Counted from the stretch's first letter, positions 31,861-45,160 are shown. The stretch is 64,000 nucleotides of DNA from Trichuris trichiura (GCA_037903355.1 JBAJFE010000023.1:186001-250000); one strand, 5' to 3'. Numbers and translations are program-made. Notes: generated by a model not told the origin, from the letters alone.

Positions 31861-34800
31861 TCGATTAAGTACTTTCTATTTAGAATGCCTAAGAAGTGAG
31901 TGAAATATTAAGTGTCTCATATACTGCCTAAAGATTGTAAGCATTCTAGAGACTGCCTACGTATTCTACACATTACCTTATTATTAAATATGTTTATATA
32001 GCTTTTAGCTTATTGAAGTGACAAATAAGGCAGGAATTTTTACGCTCAAAAGGCGAAAGTGTCGTATATATGTTTCTAGCATAGGAAATGGTATTGGCTT
32101 TTGATTTTGAATTGGTGGTAGGTAGAAAAAATGTTGAATTTAGAAAAAGCGATCTGAATCGCATTAACCGCGCGCGCGCGCGCGCAAATAGCCGGTCGAG
32201 TTTTATACTTTGGCGCGTAAACAGTCCATTTGTACTTTTGCCGACCGTAACGAATCGCAATTTCAACGGGCAGTAAAGTCGGCGAGCCATTTATGGTTCA
32301 GTTGTATTCAGTTTCATTTATTTAGCTTTTAGCGTCGTTTGCCCGAACCAGTTGCGACAATGCTGCGTTGGCGCCTATTTTATTTCCCATTTAAAGTATG
32401 ACATGATGATATCTCAATATTCAACAATCATTGGCGCGGCTGTCTCATGATTAAACTAGTCTTTCTCTCTCTCTCCTTCCGTCGCTCTGTAGAAAAGTAT
32501 AATTAAGCGACTGACTACTTGTGGAAAGTAATTCAACATTTTTTGGCTTTAGTTATGTCAATAGGAAAAAAATGTACGCAATAAAAGTTAACCTGTTTTA
32601 GTTATTTTAATATTGTGTTGTTCTATTTTTTGGCGCGGCAACTTTGATGACACTGAGCATTGCTCCTATTTAGGTGATTAGATTGCCTTCCAAATTAGCT
32701 TTAGGCTCCGCATGCGTGTGTGCGCGCGCATGCCGAACAAGGCGAAACGACTCCTTGGGCGTACATAGCAATTTTATAATTAGTCTCCGAATGTTGCTTT
32801 TTGTTTGAAAATAAGCAATAGCCTTTTTTGGCCAATTGATTTCCCATTCTTTCGTTGCATTGGCAAAGTCGAACGAACGACCATTCTACCTGCCGACCGA
32901 TAGTGAAATCGGCAAGGAATTATTTCAAAAATGAAACGTCGCAAAGTGTAACCAGTTTTCTCTTTCTTTTTGTTGATTGAACTGGTTTCTTATTATCACT
33001 GTTTCTTTTCGACTTTTGAGCGCTCATCAACGGCGCGCCCACATTTGACATTGAAAATTTGTTCCTAAAAATGATTTGCATATTTACGCCCCAATTTTAC
33101 TAATAACAGTTTTTGCGTTATTCGCCGTATGCTAATGTGCTACTCGCTAGCACTAAGCGAACTTTCCGCACTGTCGTGTTTGGTAGAATACTGAACTTGT
33201 TGAAAATGAGAAGTTAATGGCCCAATTTATGTAAATTTTTTGCACTACTGTTTCGCATATTCTTTAGCTCGACACATAGGAGCTATTTAAACTTTACTAC
33301 GGAAAACGTAGAAGAAAAATTAATGATTCATACATTATTTTTCCTATGCTTAATCTAATGCTTAATTTCGCTTAGTTGTGCTTTGCTTAAATTTTAAGGA
33401 GAAATCTTAAGCAAAGAAAATGCAAATATAGAACGGGCTTTGCAAAACTGACCAACCATTGGCTCAGAATTGTTGAGACGGTATATTTCAAGTGTTCATC
33501 GTATGTACTCAATTAACGCTGAGGAAAATTGCATTGTAATTGTGCCAAAGAGGAAATTGGTTTTTTTAAAATAAACTGAATTTGATTGCAGACTTTTTTA
33601 GGTCGACTTTACAAGCAGTTTTCTAAATGTGGATGCACTTTCGCGCCTTTTTTGGTTGCAGCTCTTTTAATGAACATATACAATAGCGAGTTTTCGATTT
33701 ATTTTTACTTCTACACTGCGACGCTAAGCTGCAGCTTATATTCTGACAGCTTCATTTGATTTTTAACTTAAATTATGCATATCATTGTTATAACGCTGCT
33801 GTAAGCTTTTCTTTGCTTTCTACGTTGATTCGTCCGAACTGTAGAAGCTAATTTTCCTTACAAGCATATTATTTGTTAGAATCTATTTATGATAAGATAT
33901 TGACTGTTTTGTTACTGTACATTAGTTAAACTTACCATTAATTAGTAGTAACTTATTGCCGAAAGGTTCGTCCAAATGAAATTACTCTATTTGGAAAAAT
34001 GAGCACGAATTGGCGTATATGCTCTTGGAATACAATGATGTATTTCTTTTTTGTCAAGCTATTGAACATTGGTTCTGGTCAGAGCAAGTGCCGTTTCGTA
34101 TCGAAGGCGAACAACGAAAAAATGGCGGCAAAATTGAAAGTTTTAAATTATTACGTCACGAGACGAAACTTTTGTTTTCCAAATTAGGAAGGGACGCTAA
34201 ATGCAGTCTATTGTTGGCATGCTATTTGCGTCCGTGTTGTCGTTTAAGGAAACGGCACACCTTGCGAAACTGGTCTCAACACGCACACAAACGCTCTTAA
34301 ATATACACACACACTATCTCCCTCTCTGCAACCAGTTGATAATAATGAGTATTCATCGATCCGTCAACCGGTTTTGGATACCAATTTGGAAAACGCTCAG
34401 AAACTGCCTTGCGGCAATGCCGATCAACTGATAAGTGGAACGGCAAAAAAGACAGCTAATTATAATTTGCATTCCGCAACAATGCTTTTTTGTTTTGCAG
34501 TGATCTGCTAAATTTGCATATTGACACATTTGGCCTATTTTTGACAATATGCACACGTCTTCCGTTGAATGTAGACGATAAGTTTGTTAGGCGCTTCTGC
34601 TGTCAACATTGGCGACCGTATGATTTCATTGTGTTGTCGGAATATTGCTAGTTTACCGACGCGCGATGGTACTTATCGAAAACGCTGTATGAAATATACT
34701 TACGTTAAAAATTTTGTTGTTCAGAGATCGTTTTGAACTTGCATCCGTCGCTATTCGAATTGCAAAAAATCGCTTAATTTCTTCCAAGACGAATACGGTG

Positions 34801-35224
34801 GAAAATTTTAAAAAAATGAAACTATTTTTGCCATTAGTTGCGATGAACGCTTGCCGTAATTTCACCAAGCTTTTGGAGCAACTGTTTGCCGCTTTAACTG
34901 TTGCGCTCATTAAGATTGTATCCTCTGCGAAAGAAATCAATTGTAGTAGCTAATAGTTGGACCTATCTTGAAATATTAATAATATATTAATACAAGGCCC
35001 ATATGAAAAGCTGAACTAAAAAGAGTGACGTCAGCGTGGTGCATTAGAGATAGGCTCCTGTTGATATCGACCTGTCGGAAGAAGGTTTACTGGTCCATAA
35101 ACAGCCGAAGATGCCGATAGTTTAAGATTGGTAAACATTACTACTTTCTATAGATTGCTTTCTTAAAGGTCATTGTCGGCAGAAGTTGTTTTTTTTTCAT
35201 TTTTTTTATTTATCTCACCCAACC
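31861..35224. other. Noncoding stretch with a (CG)n tract
   Basis: A pure CG alternation occurs at about 32168-32185. Frames at 34010-34300 (+) and 34653-34940 (-, opposed by an equally long + frame) have no recognisable domain. A GATAGAT/CTCTCT-type low-complexity patch lies near 32462. Nothing else was identified. Confidence 0.4.
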
Positions 35225-35397
35225 GTCATACTGTAACTTTGCTGACCCTCCTGATATGCCCTTCCTTAAACCTAAGCCTAAAAATAAGGCATGTGTTTGG
35301 CTAAGGCCAACCTAAGAGCAGAACAGAATAGCCGATGTGGCTGCTAGTAGAGGCAGAACAGAAAAGCCGCATGCTTAAGCGAAAGGAACCTGCATTC
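35225..35397 (-). repeat. Dispersed repeat family 1, inverted copy
   Basis: Read on the minus strand it runs from AATGCAGGTTCCTTTC (35397) through TTCTGTTCTGCC, GGCTTAGGTTTAAGG, to AAAGTTACAGTATGAC (35225). The same end motifs bound 38951-39130 and 41111-41290. It contains GGCTTAGG-type telomere-like units. No coding capacity. Confidence 0.6.
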
Positions 35398-37433
35398 TCT
35401 AGATGGTAGAACCGAGAAGTTTCAAATAATTTATGATCTTTCTTTTACGTCGTAAAAGACTCGCTAAAAAAAGAACTACAAACCTTTTATAAAACAAGCG
35501 CTTGCAAGCGTTCCATGAACACAATTTAAACCTTTCAGTTTTACTGTAAGCGCTGCAATACCCTACGAGGCGTTCAAAAAAATTTAGATGCTCTATGTTA
35601 GGTTTGAGTTCAAGTTTGCCCTTAGGTTTATGTCTAGAGCGGCGGGAAAGCGCTTTCTTCGTGAAGCAGCTCAAAGCGGGATAATGACCGCGCCGAAAAG
35701 GTTACGGTTGAACCTATTTTTTGAAACTTCTTAAAATTCCGTCGTGCTGTTGCTACGCTCGAAAAGTCGGCTTGTTAAGATACGCATTAACAAATAACAA
35801 AATCGCTCGCAAATGTGCACTGTTTTATTGCGTAACTTTTACTGCGGGAAATGACATTTGCCTTGAAAAAAAATTGCAATATTATATGAGCGGGATGACG
35901 TCAGGTGCTAATTGCCAATAAACATCAGGAGACTGGCATGACGGTCAATCGATTAACTGTCGATGGTCGTGATCCCAGTCGAATCTTTGCTTTATTCTGG
36001 ATCAGAAGTTGTTAGGTACATCATATTCTGTATGTTGACTGCGGAGATGGCCTTTGGCTGCTCCGTTGTTAGAAAAGGTTAAATAGTGCAGCTGAAAAAC
36101 AAGATATTAGCAAGAAAAGCGAAAATATGGCGCAGATTTAGCTGGAAATTTTCGCCGAAAACCATCATAACTTAGCAGATGCTGTGCCTACAAAAAATGA
36201 CGAACAATTACATACCAAACATTGCAATACGTCTTATCATAACCGTTTTACCGTATCAGCAGGCGGGAAATTATGAGCCTGAAATAGTCAAGTGGATCAA
36301 CCATTGAAGAATAGTGCTGCGATAGGCGTGGTAAGCCTGGACATCAGCAAACAGAAGGAAAAAAGAAAGTGGTTTACGAAAATGGAATTAAGTAGCACTG
36401 GCAATGCACGTACTTTACCACTTTACTTATTGCCGTGCTGATGAAGACAACATCACCAATATCCATTTAGCAATACCCATCCGCACATCATTAGCGTATG
36501 TACTGCCCTTTGCCCGTCTGCTACAAAAGCCGTAAGCAGAACGCCGGCGCAAGGCGAGCACCGACCTCTCCTTAGCGTAGCAAACCTTCACACTGAATTT
36601 CTATTGCTGTAACAGCCCAATCATCAATTATTTTAAAGCGTGACTTTTTATTTTAAAGTTGAAAATAAATGATTTTCAGGTACTTCTAAAAGAATAATTT
36701 ATTCTTTACCTTCATCCAGCCTTTTTGAGCAACATTGCGTACATTTTTAGCCTATTCCGCTTGTCGTAGAGTTGTACGTTTCAAAATAGTAAGTTGTTTT
36801 TACCAGTTCTGCTCAACGAACCAAATACGCGCTCCCGCGCGGAAATAGTAAAGCGAACAGTAAAAAAGGCTGCTTAAAAAAAACCGTTGGAATCAATAAA
36901 TCGTAATTAGCCATTGCAAGCCGAAGTTCAAATACGCGCGGATAAAAACAAAAGTATCGCTTCGAGCGCCCGTCGGTATGTTTTGGATTAGTTTATAAAA
37001 GGGAAAAATAAAATTTTTGATTTTTATTAATTCAGCCCCGTTCAAACGCGCTTTCGTTCAATCCATTCGGTTTGTCCCATTGTTTCGCAAATAGTACCTG
37101 CAAGTTATTTTTTCGCGTATTACCGGTAGGCCAGCGTTTTCCGTTTGGGCATATTTGCGCCGTTTGCTTTGGTGCCTTCGGATTTCGTTGGTTAACTTAG
37201 TTATTTTGCCCTGTCGCGAAAAAATTTATGCCTAGCATTGTTCATTAGTTTAAGCGTTTTGTCAAGTTCGAACGGTTGAGTTTCAAGTTGCCTCTGCGAG
37301 CGTAAATCTTCAAGCATTTTTTATTACGGATTTTTGTTCGGCTTTCCTGCGCAATTGTTACGTTGTTGTTTTTATTCTTTTAATGGCTATTTTTGCAACT
37401 TGACCATTTTGGCGTGTTGCAGCTGCCCGGGTG
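35398..37433. other. Intergenic, nothing recognised
   Basis: About 2 kb leading into the Samp1/TMEM201 homologue. The end of the stretch carries a TGTTGCAG acceptor 12 bases before the ATG at 37434, consistent with an SL trans-splice site or an untranslated first exon. Confidence 0.4.
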
Positions 37434-40099
37434 ATGAACATAGTCGATTTAACAACGTTTACCATTCCAAAATTGAACTTATCCAACGATGATTATGTTT
37501 GGATAGGAATAGTGTTACTTTCGGTGTTTTTGCTCAGAAGCGTTTGGTAAGTTTGTCGCCTGATTTATTAGCGATTTGAAATAGCGCTTTTAGGCTTTGG
37601 ACTCCGTGGAAAGTGCAGTGCTGGTTTTGTCACGCATTCAGTAGGGTTAAATGGCGTTCAAGAAATAGTTGGGTATGTCCTAAATGCGAACAATACAATG
37701 GATTTGACAGGGTATTACTTTCCCAAAATTGGAGCCGTCTTTTTCCATTTCGTTAACGTTCTCCTTTTCAGGATGGCGACTACAACAAGCCAATAGAAAA
37801 GATGTACGATGAACGAAAGAACAATTGGTTTTGGTCGGTGCGTATGCAAAAACATCCAACCTCAACTGCGTGCGCTGAAATGGAACGTCCGGCTAATGGT
37901 CTTTGCGTCGATTGCAATAAATTGCTTGAGGTTAAAATAAGCATGTTGGCCAGATTCTCGCCGACCGACGAAGTTAGCCGCCGCTGCTTTCGGTCAATTC
38001 TTTTTTTTGTACTGTAATTTTTAACTTTAGCGAAACTGCGAAAAAGAAATGGACAATTACAGGGCAAGTTTGGAGAACATCTATCGCATTTGTCCCGAGT
38101 GCGAAATAATCGTGAGAGACCGGCTGAGCATGTTGAATGAAATTTTGGGATTAACCGGAACGGAAACGAGCAGTCTGCGGAGGAGAACGCAAAATACTTT
38201 GTCCACCATTTCGTCCTTTGTTAGTCCAACAGTGTCTGGTCGTTCTTCGGTTCGAAGCGGATCCCCTAAACTGCCATCCAAACGTGGAAAATTCGCTCGC
38301 ATCTTGCGCGCGGGAAGTATTCTTGTTGGTCTTGTCATAAGCGTGCTCACGTGGCTATCCTCTTTGGATATGCTCAGGGCCGATAGCGATAATGAGGTAA
38401 ATTTCCCCTGAAACTTTTTTTTGCTTATTTTAAATTTTTTCTTTTAAGGAATTCGTGTTTCTGACCCGTGATTTGGCCCCGTTTAATGAATGGTTGACGT
38501 CGTTCAATAGACTAGCACCATTGTTGACTTTCTTGGCTATTCTTCTTCGTGTCCTCTTCTACAAGTATTCTAGGTAAGCAAACAGTTGCTTTGCGGCAGT
38601 ATCCCTTTTTTTCCTCAAAGCTTTCGAGCTTTTTCCTTCTTTAATGATATGCAGGTTATGTATACTGTAGGTGCTTCTAGGGGCTACGCTTTTCGTTCGA
38701 ATTGCGGCGCAAATGGCAAGCGTAAACTTCCTTTTCTTTCCCCTCTGCGTCTCGAGGTGCACTTGCTTATTTTTTTTTCTTCAACCGGTAGCTGCCCGCT
38801 TGCCTGCGCGGCGAAATTTCCTCTAAAGAAAGGCGATTTTCAAATCATGTTGAATTTAAAAAAGAAAAACCAAGTAAATTTACATATTTGCGCATTCGTG
38901 TATCGTATAATTGTTTCAAATGAGGTCTAAGTTTCGCGCGCGCGCTTTTGAGGAATGCAGGTTCCTTTCCGATAAGAATGCGGCCGCACCGTTTTGCCCT
39001 TCTTAGCGAGCATGCCAACTACCCCATTCTGCCATTATTTAAGCCTAAACAAAAATGTAAATTTTATTTTAGGGCTTGGGCTTACGGAAGGGTGAAAGAG
39101 GCTGAGTGGAAAAGCTACAGTATGACGGGCAATTCTATTTTCCTAAACTGCTTTTGTTTTACCGGGCAATTTGACTTTGTTTATTGTTGTCGTCGCGCGT
39201 TGTTGTCGGGAGGCTTTATTTGATTTAAATTTAAATGGTAAAGTCAAACTGTTTACGGGGAAAGGGTTTATTTAACTCAATGCTCATTGGTTGTTTTTTT
39301 TTTCAGGACGATGATGCTCATTGATCACATATGTAGCGTTGGTTGGGTTCTTTTGTTCGGTTCCTATCTTGTTCCGCAGTTATTGACGTTGAACGAAGAG
39401 CAAGAGCGGGAGATGCTTGTATGGCAAATGCTTTTGTCGACGGTCAATTGTGTTACAGTTTTCTGGACGTTGCTACTTCCTCGGAAAGCTTCTTCGTTGA
39501 AACGTAGGCGTAGTCGCAGAAGGTAAGAATTTTAAAAACTCCATTTCTTCGAATGATCATTCATTGTGAGTACTTTCAGTATGAATTCATCTTCAAGCCG
39601 CAATGTAACACCTTCTTTGTCATCGGCTACAACATCGTATACGGTTGATCATTTGGGGGGGCTCGCGAGTTCCATTAACGGTAGTTTATTGCCAACATCT
39701 TCGTCCAATGGTAGCGCGTTGCCGGCGGCGACGGCGACGAATTGTCTTAGCGATTCGAATATGTATTTAGAATCGCAGCTTCGCTCGTTATCATTAGGAA
39801 ATAATTGTTTGTCGGAACCCACATTTGGACGTGTGCTAAGTAACGCAGCTCAGCGTCATTCCGTTGCTTTGTCAATGAGAACATCTCGTCAACCGTTGAG
39901 TGTTTCGTCGTCAATGTCAACTTGTACGGCAACGTTACCATCTGCTCTTCAAGTCGGCTTTTCTCAGGATCGAAGCGACAGCGGAAATGCATGGAATAAT
40001 GGACCGTTGAATTCTCGTTGGCCCATTTCGGAATTTCAGCAGAGCAGAGTCACCGATATGGTTTTCACGAACAGCTTCGACTCGCGCTGCTCCCGCTAG
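37434..40099 (+). CDS. Inner nuclear membrane protein, Samp1/TMEM201/Ima1 family (7 exons, 552 aa)
   Basis: Family members sit in the inner nuclear membrane and link the LINC complex to lamins and centrosomes. Exons: 37434-37546, 37594-37711, 37772-37972, 38031-38396, 38449-38573, 39307-39522, 39580-40099; all phases agree. A short N-terminal hydrophobic segment (residues about 24-38) precedes the Ima1 zinc-binding region: CWFCHAFSRVKWRSRN, CPKCEQYNGFDRDGDYNKPI, CVDC, then CPEC at about residue 165. The CxxC pairs and the EQYNGF..GDYNKP stretch are highly characteristic. Further membrane segments lie near residues 237-256, 290-303, 313-330 and 345-367. The C-terminal exon is Ser/Thr-rich and probably disordered (SMNSSSSRNVTPSLSSATTS). 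The 733-nt intron 5 contains a family 1 repeat. A TTGCAG acceptor precedes the ATG. A possible AATAAA lies at 40585-40590. Confidence 0.9.
38951..39130 (+). repeat. Dispersed repeat family 1, copy in the Samp1/TMEM201 intron
   Basis: Begins GAATGCAGGTTCCTTTCC and ends AAAAGCTACAGTATGAC. The interior has TTTTGCCCTTCTTAGC, GAGCATGCC, TTTAAGCCTAAAC, and TTAGGGCTTGGGCTTA. The order and ends match 41111-41290 and, inverted, 35225-35397. It is embedded in intron 5 and is the main reason that intron is long. Confidence 0.6.
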
Positions 40100-41110
40100 G
40101 TAGTTTTTTTTGTTCGAACAATAGGCAAAAGAAGATGAAGAAGAAGAAGTATGCAAATCTGTTTAACTGATTTTTTTATGAATGGAAAAATGTTACCCGC
40201 GCATATAGTGACAATTGTATCGCGACTTGGCACTGCCTCCTCAAAGGCTGCCCGCTGTTGTTATAGTAGCAGTTAGCGAATGAATATGTTTCTCCTATTT
40301 TACTCTTTTCTTCTCTCTCTTTCTCTCTCAGGGACTTTGAACAGTCCTGTTGCACAAAGGCGCATCCAAAGAGTAGCTCGTCGTCGTCGTCGTCGCGCGT
40401 CTTATGTTTATCCGTCTCTTCTTTTACTCTGCGGACAGATCGTCGTCGAAGATTACCTCCAAAGCGTGAACAGTTGCTGTTGCATGTTCACGCCGCGGTA
40501 GTTCTCGTTTATGCGTTTCTGTTTCTTCTTTTTTTAAACCTTAGTACGTATTAGTGCCGTCGTATCGTTTGTAGCGCGAAAAATAATAAATAAATTTTTG
40601 CTGGAAATCCATTTGACTTCTTCGACTTTTCGTCCGACCTACAGCCATTTATTGTTGTTGAACAAACAAAAATAATTTTTACAAAATCGGCGAATTGCCA
40701 TTGGTCACCTCCCGAACAAAAAAAGATGATCGTTCTTAACACTTAATGGCTATTTGAAGTACCGAAAGCGGAACAGTATTTCCCCTTTGACAGTGGGGCG
40801 TTTAGCCTACAATAGTGGGTTGAGATATCGATGTTCCATTCGTAAATTTTTATTTTCAAACTTTTATTTACAAAAATACTAATTTTTTCGAAAAAAGTAT
40901 CGAATTTCAAGCTACTTTGGCGAGTACACGTTTTGACGCAAACGTTCGCGTCAAAACGTGTGTTGGAGGAAATTTTCTCGTTGTAGTGCCTATCCAAAAT
41001 TGGAATGGACGACAATGAGTTTTTGGTGACACGCAAACGACTCTACTTGTATTACGACGGCTAAAACGGGTTTTTTTGGGTTTTATCGGTTATGCGCGCC
41101 GCCTTAAAAG
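40100..41110. other. 3' flank of the Samp1/TMEM201 homologue with a palindrome
   Basis: Includes AATAAA at 40585-40590 and a palindrome at 40926-40961 (ACACGTTTTGACGC / GCGTCAAAACGTGT, 14-bp arms, 8-base loop). No gene seen between the two convergent genes TMEM201-like (+) and Vps55-like (-). Confidence 0.5.
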
Positions 41111-41290
41111 AAATGCAGGTTCGTTTCTGTAAAGCATGAGCTCATCATGTTCTGCCCTTAGCAACACGCATGCCGCTTCATGTATTCTTCCTTCGCCTAA
41201 GCCTAAAACAAAATATAAGCGTCGCGTTTAGATTTAGGCTTGGGAAAATGCCGAAAATGTTGGCTGCCAAAGTTACAGTATGACAATAGG
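41111..41290 (+). repeat. Dispersed repeat family 1, third copy
   Basis: Starts AAATGCAGGTTCGTTTCTG and ends AAAGTTACAGTATGAC. The interior has GTTCTGCCCTTAGCAAC, GCATGCC, TTCGCCTAAGCCTAAAAC, AAAATATAAGCG, and GATTTAGGCTTGGG. It lies between convergent genes. Confidence 0.65.
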
Positions 41291-41638
41291 GCGCAAGCCG
41301 TTTTTCTGCAGCAGCATGAAGTCTTATCGTTCTTTATTAAATGCGACATTCAGGTTTGCTGAATTGCCAATTGATCTGCGTAGGTGAACAGGAAAACGGC
41401 GGCGAAACTATTTAATTTTAAAGTATAACGAAAAAGAAGGGCCGCCACTTGTACGAGCGGGCGGGAAGTAGTCGGGCATTGCTATTGCAGTTATAGAAAT
41501 GGGAACAGAAGAATGGCAAAGAAAATGGTTATCGAATCACCAAAGATGGCCGACTTAATAAGACGGTGCACGCACCAACGTTAGCGAGTAAGGTGAAACA
41601 ACGCTGCAGCAAAGTCGTTGGCGCTTATCTCCGATCGA

Positions 41639-42287
41639 TCAAAAGACGCCATAGTTGCTGTCCTCGTCTTGGTGAATGTAAAAGTAGGCAGCTATGGTTA
41701 GGAAACTTACAATGTTACCCGCCAACGTAAATCCACACGCTCCCCAGTGTATCTGCAAGCGTAAAATAAATTATCTTTTTTTTTCTGCAAAACCGCAATG
41801 GAACAAAATTTTGTTACCGCTGGAGCGTTTGCGGGAGAACGAGCAAGCACAACGGGAAGGCTGAAGGCGCTGACAATAATTCCCGCCGTAAGGAAAAGAG
41901 CGAAATCCTGACAACTTGCGGCCGATCCAGTGGAGGCTCGTTCTTGGTATCGTCCGGCAAGCGTTAATGGAACTGGAGCCAGTATGTAGAATATAATGAC
42001 GAACAATGGATACCAACTGCAAAAAGGCTTTGCTCGTAAATACTAAGTCAACAAAAAATAAAGCATTCAAGCGACTTTGGATTATAATAGTCAATTCGGG
42101 GTTAACTGAGCAGCCTCATTTTTAAATACATCCATAGTAACGTACTTATAATTGGGAAGAGCGCAACCAAGGACTAGAAACAGCAAGCCAACGCATCCGG
42201 CGAAAGCAAGACCGATAAGAGCTGAAAATACCGTAAATATTAGTTGAATCCCTAAAAGGAAAGATTTTTACCTTTCACCGTTGCCAT
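41639..42287 (-). CDS. LEPROT / Vps55 (endospanin) family endosomal membrane protein (4 exons, 134 aa)
   Basis: Vps55/LEPROT proteins are four-span membrane proteins acting in endosome-to-vacuole/lysosome sorting and, in vertebrates, leptin and GH receptor trafficking. Exons: 42272-42287 (MATVK + 1 base), 42146-42221, 41818-42016, 41639-41752; all phases agree. Protein landmarks: ALIGLAFAGCVGLLFLVLGC AL, WYPLFVIIFYILAPVPL, a hydrophilic loop with SAASCQDFALFLTAGIIVSA F, PVVLAR, then IHWGACGFTLAGNIV and SFLTIAAYFYIHQDEDSNYG. The GxxxLxxGCAL, SAFxxPVVLAR and WGACGxxLAGN blocks are family hallmarks. The length matches the usual 131-140 aa. What looks like a donor (GTAAGT) after GNI is read through, because the frame continues with a perfect family C-terminus. 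The gene converges on the Samp1/TMEM201 homologue. Confidence 0.93.
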
Positions 42288-44900
42288 AGAGAAGGGCGCC
42301 AACGAGCAAAATTAACTGAGATCTTCGGATTCACTTAAGGGTCAGCTTTAATCACTAATACAGTAAGCTCAAACGTAGTCGTACCTGCATATTGTTACAA
42401 GCATTACATTTTGTAGTATGGTTTATTTCGTCGTAGCGTTCACAAGCTGGAAATAGGGTGATGAAAGAAGTTAAAATTGACACATTTTTTCTTTTTAAAC
42501 CGTCAATTAAAGGAAAAAAAGTCAGCGGGGCGGAAAAAATGGACTGCAAAGCTGGGGCGGCAACGGCTTGACATTTCGTTCGTTAACAAGCTAAGCAAAC
42601 GCTGGCAGCTTCAAAACGCCTATCCGTAAGGGCGTGTTGCGTTGATGACAATTCTATCCAGCAGGGTTTTCGAAATTGATATCTGCTACGTTTGTTTCTC
42701 GCGCTGGGGAACGTACGCTTCAGGGCTTAAAAAACTTGCTGGCTCAATTGCCCACTTGCTGCCTCACATTTGTTCTTCGTAAGGAGTCTGTCACCTTGGC
42801 CAAAAATAGGCCTTTCTTGAAAGTTTATTTATCATAAGCTTAATAAATAAAATAAGCATTTCCGTAATGGCCGTATGAAGAAAGATGTCTATTTGCTGCC
42901 TTGATCAACCTGTAACGCGTTATTTTAAACGTGCATACACTACAAGCGAAGCCGTCGTTGATTTTCAAAAACTGCATTGAATGAACCTGCGAATCATATT
43001 CGCTATTCTGACAGACTGCCGGAAAGTATTTTAATAAAAAAATGAAGTATTTAAAGCAGAGCGAAGAGCGCGCTAAGCAGTACGAACTACTGCAAATTGG
43101 GATATTTTTTTAAAAAAATTGACCAATCTCTTTGACAGTTTAAAAACTGAACTGCGAGTTCAGTGCGCCCTCAGCTGCTGCCAAATCTGTGCGTAAGCAC
43201 TGACGTGATTTCATCTTGCCGTCGTAAATGCTATCTGCTTATTTTTGAATATGACATTGCAGCGTCCAGTTCGTGGTAAACATCTATTCAATTCCGTTGT
43301 TGCGTTCGATGGCACGGCAGCGCGACTGCAATTGGCGCAATATCATTTTTTTTCGTAACGGCAATTTAAGCAAACCAATGCTGGCTTATCGATAATCCTG
43401 CAGATTTGACTTCTGGTAATCCACGAAAGTGATGCTCAGGTAAGGAAAAGTACGGTAGAAAGCGGTTGTGACAGCGACGTGTCAGACGCTTGCTCTTCTT
43501 TCGTTTGTGCGGCTGTGTGGTTCGAATTTCTGCACGCGACAATGCTGACAGTTGCACTTCAATGGTAAGCAATTTTTTAAAGTCTTAATCAGCAAACTTG
43601 TCCTCTTTTGGAGTCTTAATCAAGTCTGCAGAGCAGAAACGTCGACCTATTCAGTTAAGCGGGTTAGCCAGGGGGTAAATCGCTTTTAATGCCTAAAGTC
43701 CATGCCGCCTAGTAGCAGCGTGTCCGTATGTGAAAACTTTTGAGCTCCTTGCAACTTTCCGGCGATTTGCCCCGACGTAACCCGAGCCGACAAGCCTAAG
43801 CCTACGCCTACGCCTAAAAAAAGTTCGCCAACATTCCTCTACGACCCCGTTAGCGCTGTTTGCAATGATGTTAAAGTCGGTTAGACCAAGTTGCCGTGGT
43901 TTTTTTGGCCTAAAAATTAAATCTCGTTTTTTAAACGTTAGCAATTGCGCAAGCGGCGTTCGTCTTGCTGCAGATGGCGGTCATGTCGGCTAAGCTTGCT
44001 GGTCGAACCTGATTGGCTGCGACCTCAAGTTGCTCATTCGACTCCGGCGCGTTGACTAAATGCTACTTGTCCGCGTCAAGTCCGCATAAGCCTCTAAGCT
44101 GAGCTTGTAGAGCAATTTCATCTAGGCAAGTACACACTGTTACGTAAAATCGTCCATTGCTCTCTCCAGCGAAATAAGCGTATACTTCTGTCCTGTTTTG
44201 GGTTTATTTTTATTCTGTATGCGGTAATTGTTGCTGACAGCTTGAACTTTCATGCTTAAGTGATAGCAGCATCCAGCGAGCGCGACGTAGTCGTCATTTC
44301 CCGCGCTCGAAGGCAATCCAGTTTGGTCAGCAACTTGGTGCGACATAAGCGCCACCTATAGTCCCTCAGTGTCAAGTACAGGCTTGCCACTGGGAGGCAT
44401 ACGAGCAGTTTTATTTAAACTAATAATAAAAATATACGATTAGCTTATTGTTTTAACGAAAATAAAATCCTTACGCGCCAAACCGGAATTTGGTCCAATG
44501 GAATCAAATCTAGTAATCTTTCACCCATGTACCTGAGCATACCTTAAGCTACCTGCTTATATTTTTTAACTGCTTATGTCAGTAGTAGCAGACAAGTATG
44601 GCCAAAAACGGCTGTTTGTTTAAAAGGCGTTATTTTTCTGTCGTTTTAGGCGTTGCTGCTTGAGAGTTCTGGCTCCCACCGTTATTGGAAAGATTATTCG
44701 CTTGTTCTCGATCGGTGGCAGAAGACTGGCGTATGCTGTCGCTGAAACTATTAATATATGAGCGTATCGGCTGTGCACCCCACAGAGAACCAGCTTTTGT
44801 ATGATATATAGAAAACGATATGGACGTAGATGAAGATATTTGTTGGCAGCAGTGATGGGCTTCAGCAAACTGCATTATTATTATTATTGCCGAAGCCTTC
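42288..44900. other. Noncoding stretch with a telomere-like patch
   Basis: A short run ACAAGCCTAAGCCTACGCCT ACGCCTAAA at about 43792-43820 is another TTAGGC-like array with drift. No gene recognised; frames under 100 codons only. Confidence 0.4.
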
Positions 44901-45160
44901 AAGCATATCTTATCATATGTTGGCTAAGATATGTAACGATATGCCGTCGCTTACAAGAAGACGTTAGACAAGCGACCCCTGAGAGATTCGGCGAAAATCT
45001 TCAATGATATGCCGACATTAACGATATTATTATGATATGCAACTGGTCGAGAGAAAGTACGATCCCACGATATTGTCACAGCAGGGGAATTTTCATCTGT
45101 GGAGAGTGAGCAGCAGCCAGAGAGCAGAAAAGTCCACTCGGCGCTTCAAGCTGCCATTGA

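Noticed and set aside
34653..34953. Overlapping 95- and 79-codon frames on opposite strands
   Set aside because: Mirror-image open frames without motifs are most likely chance.
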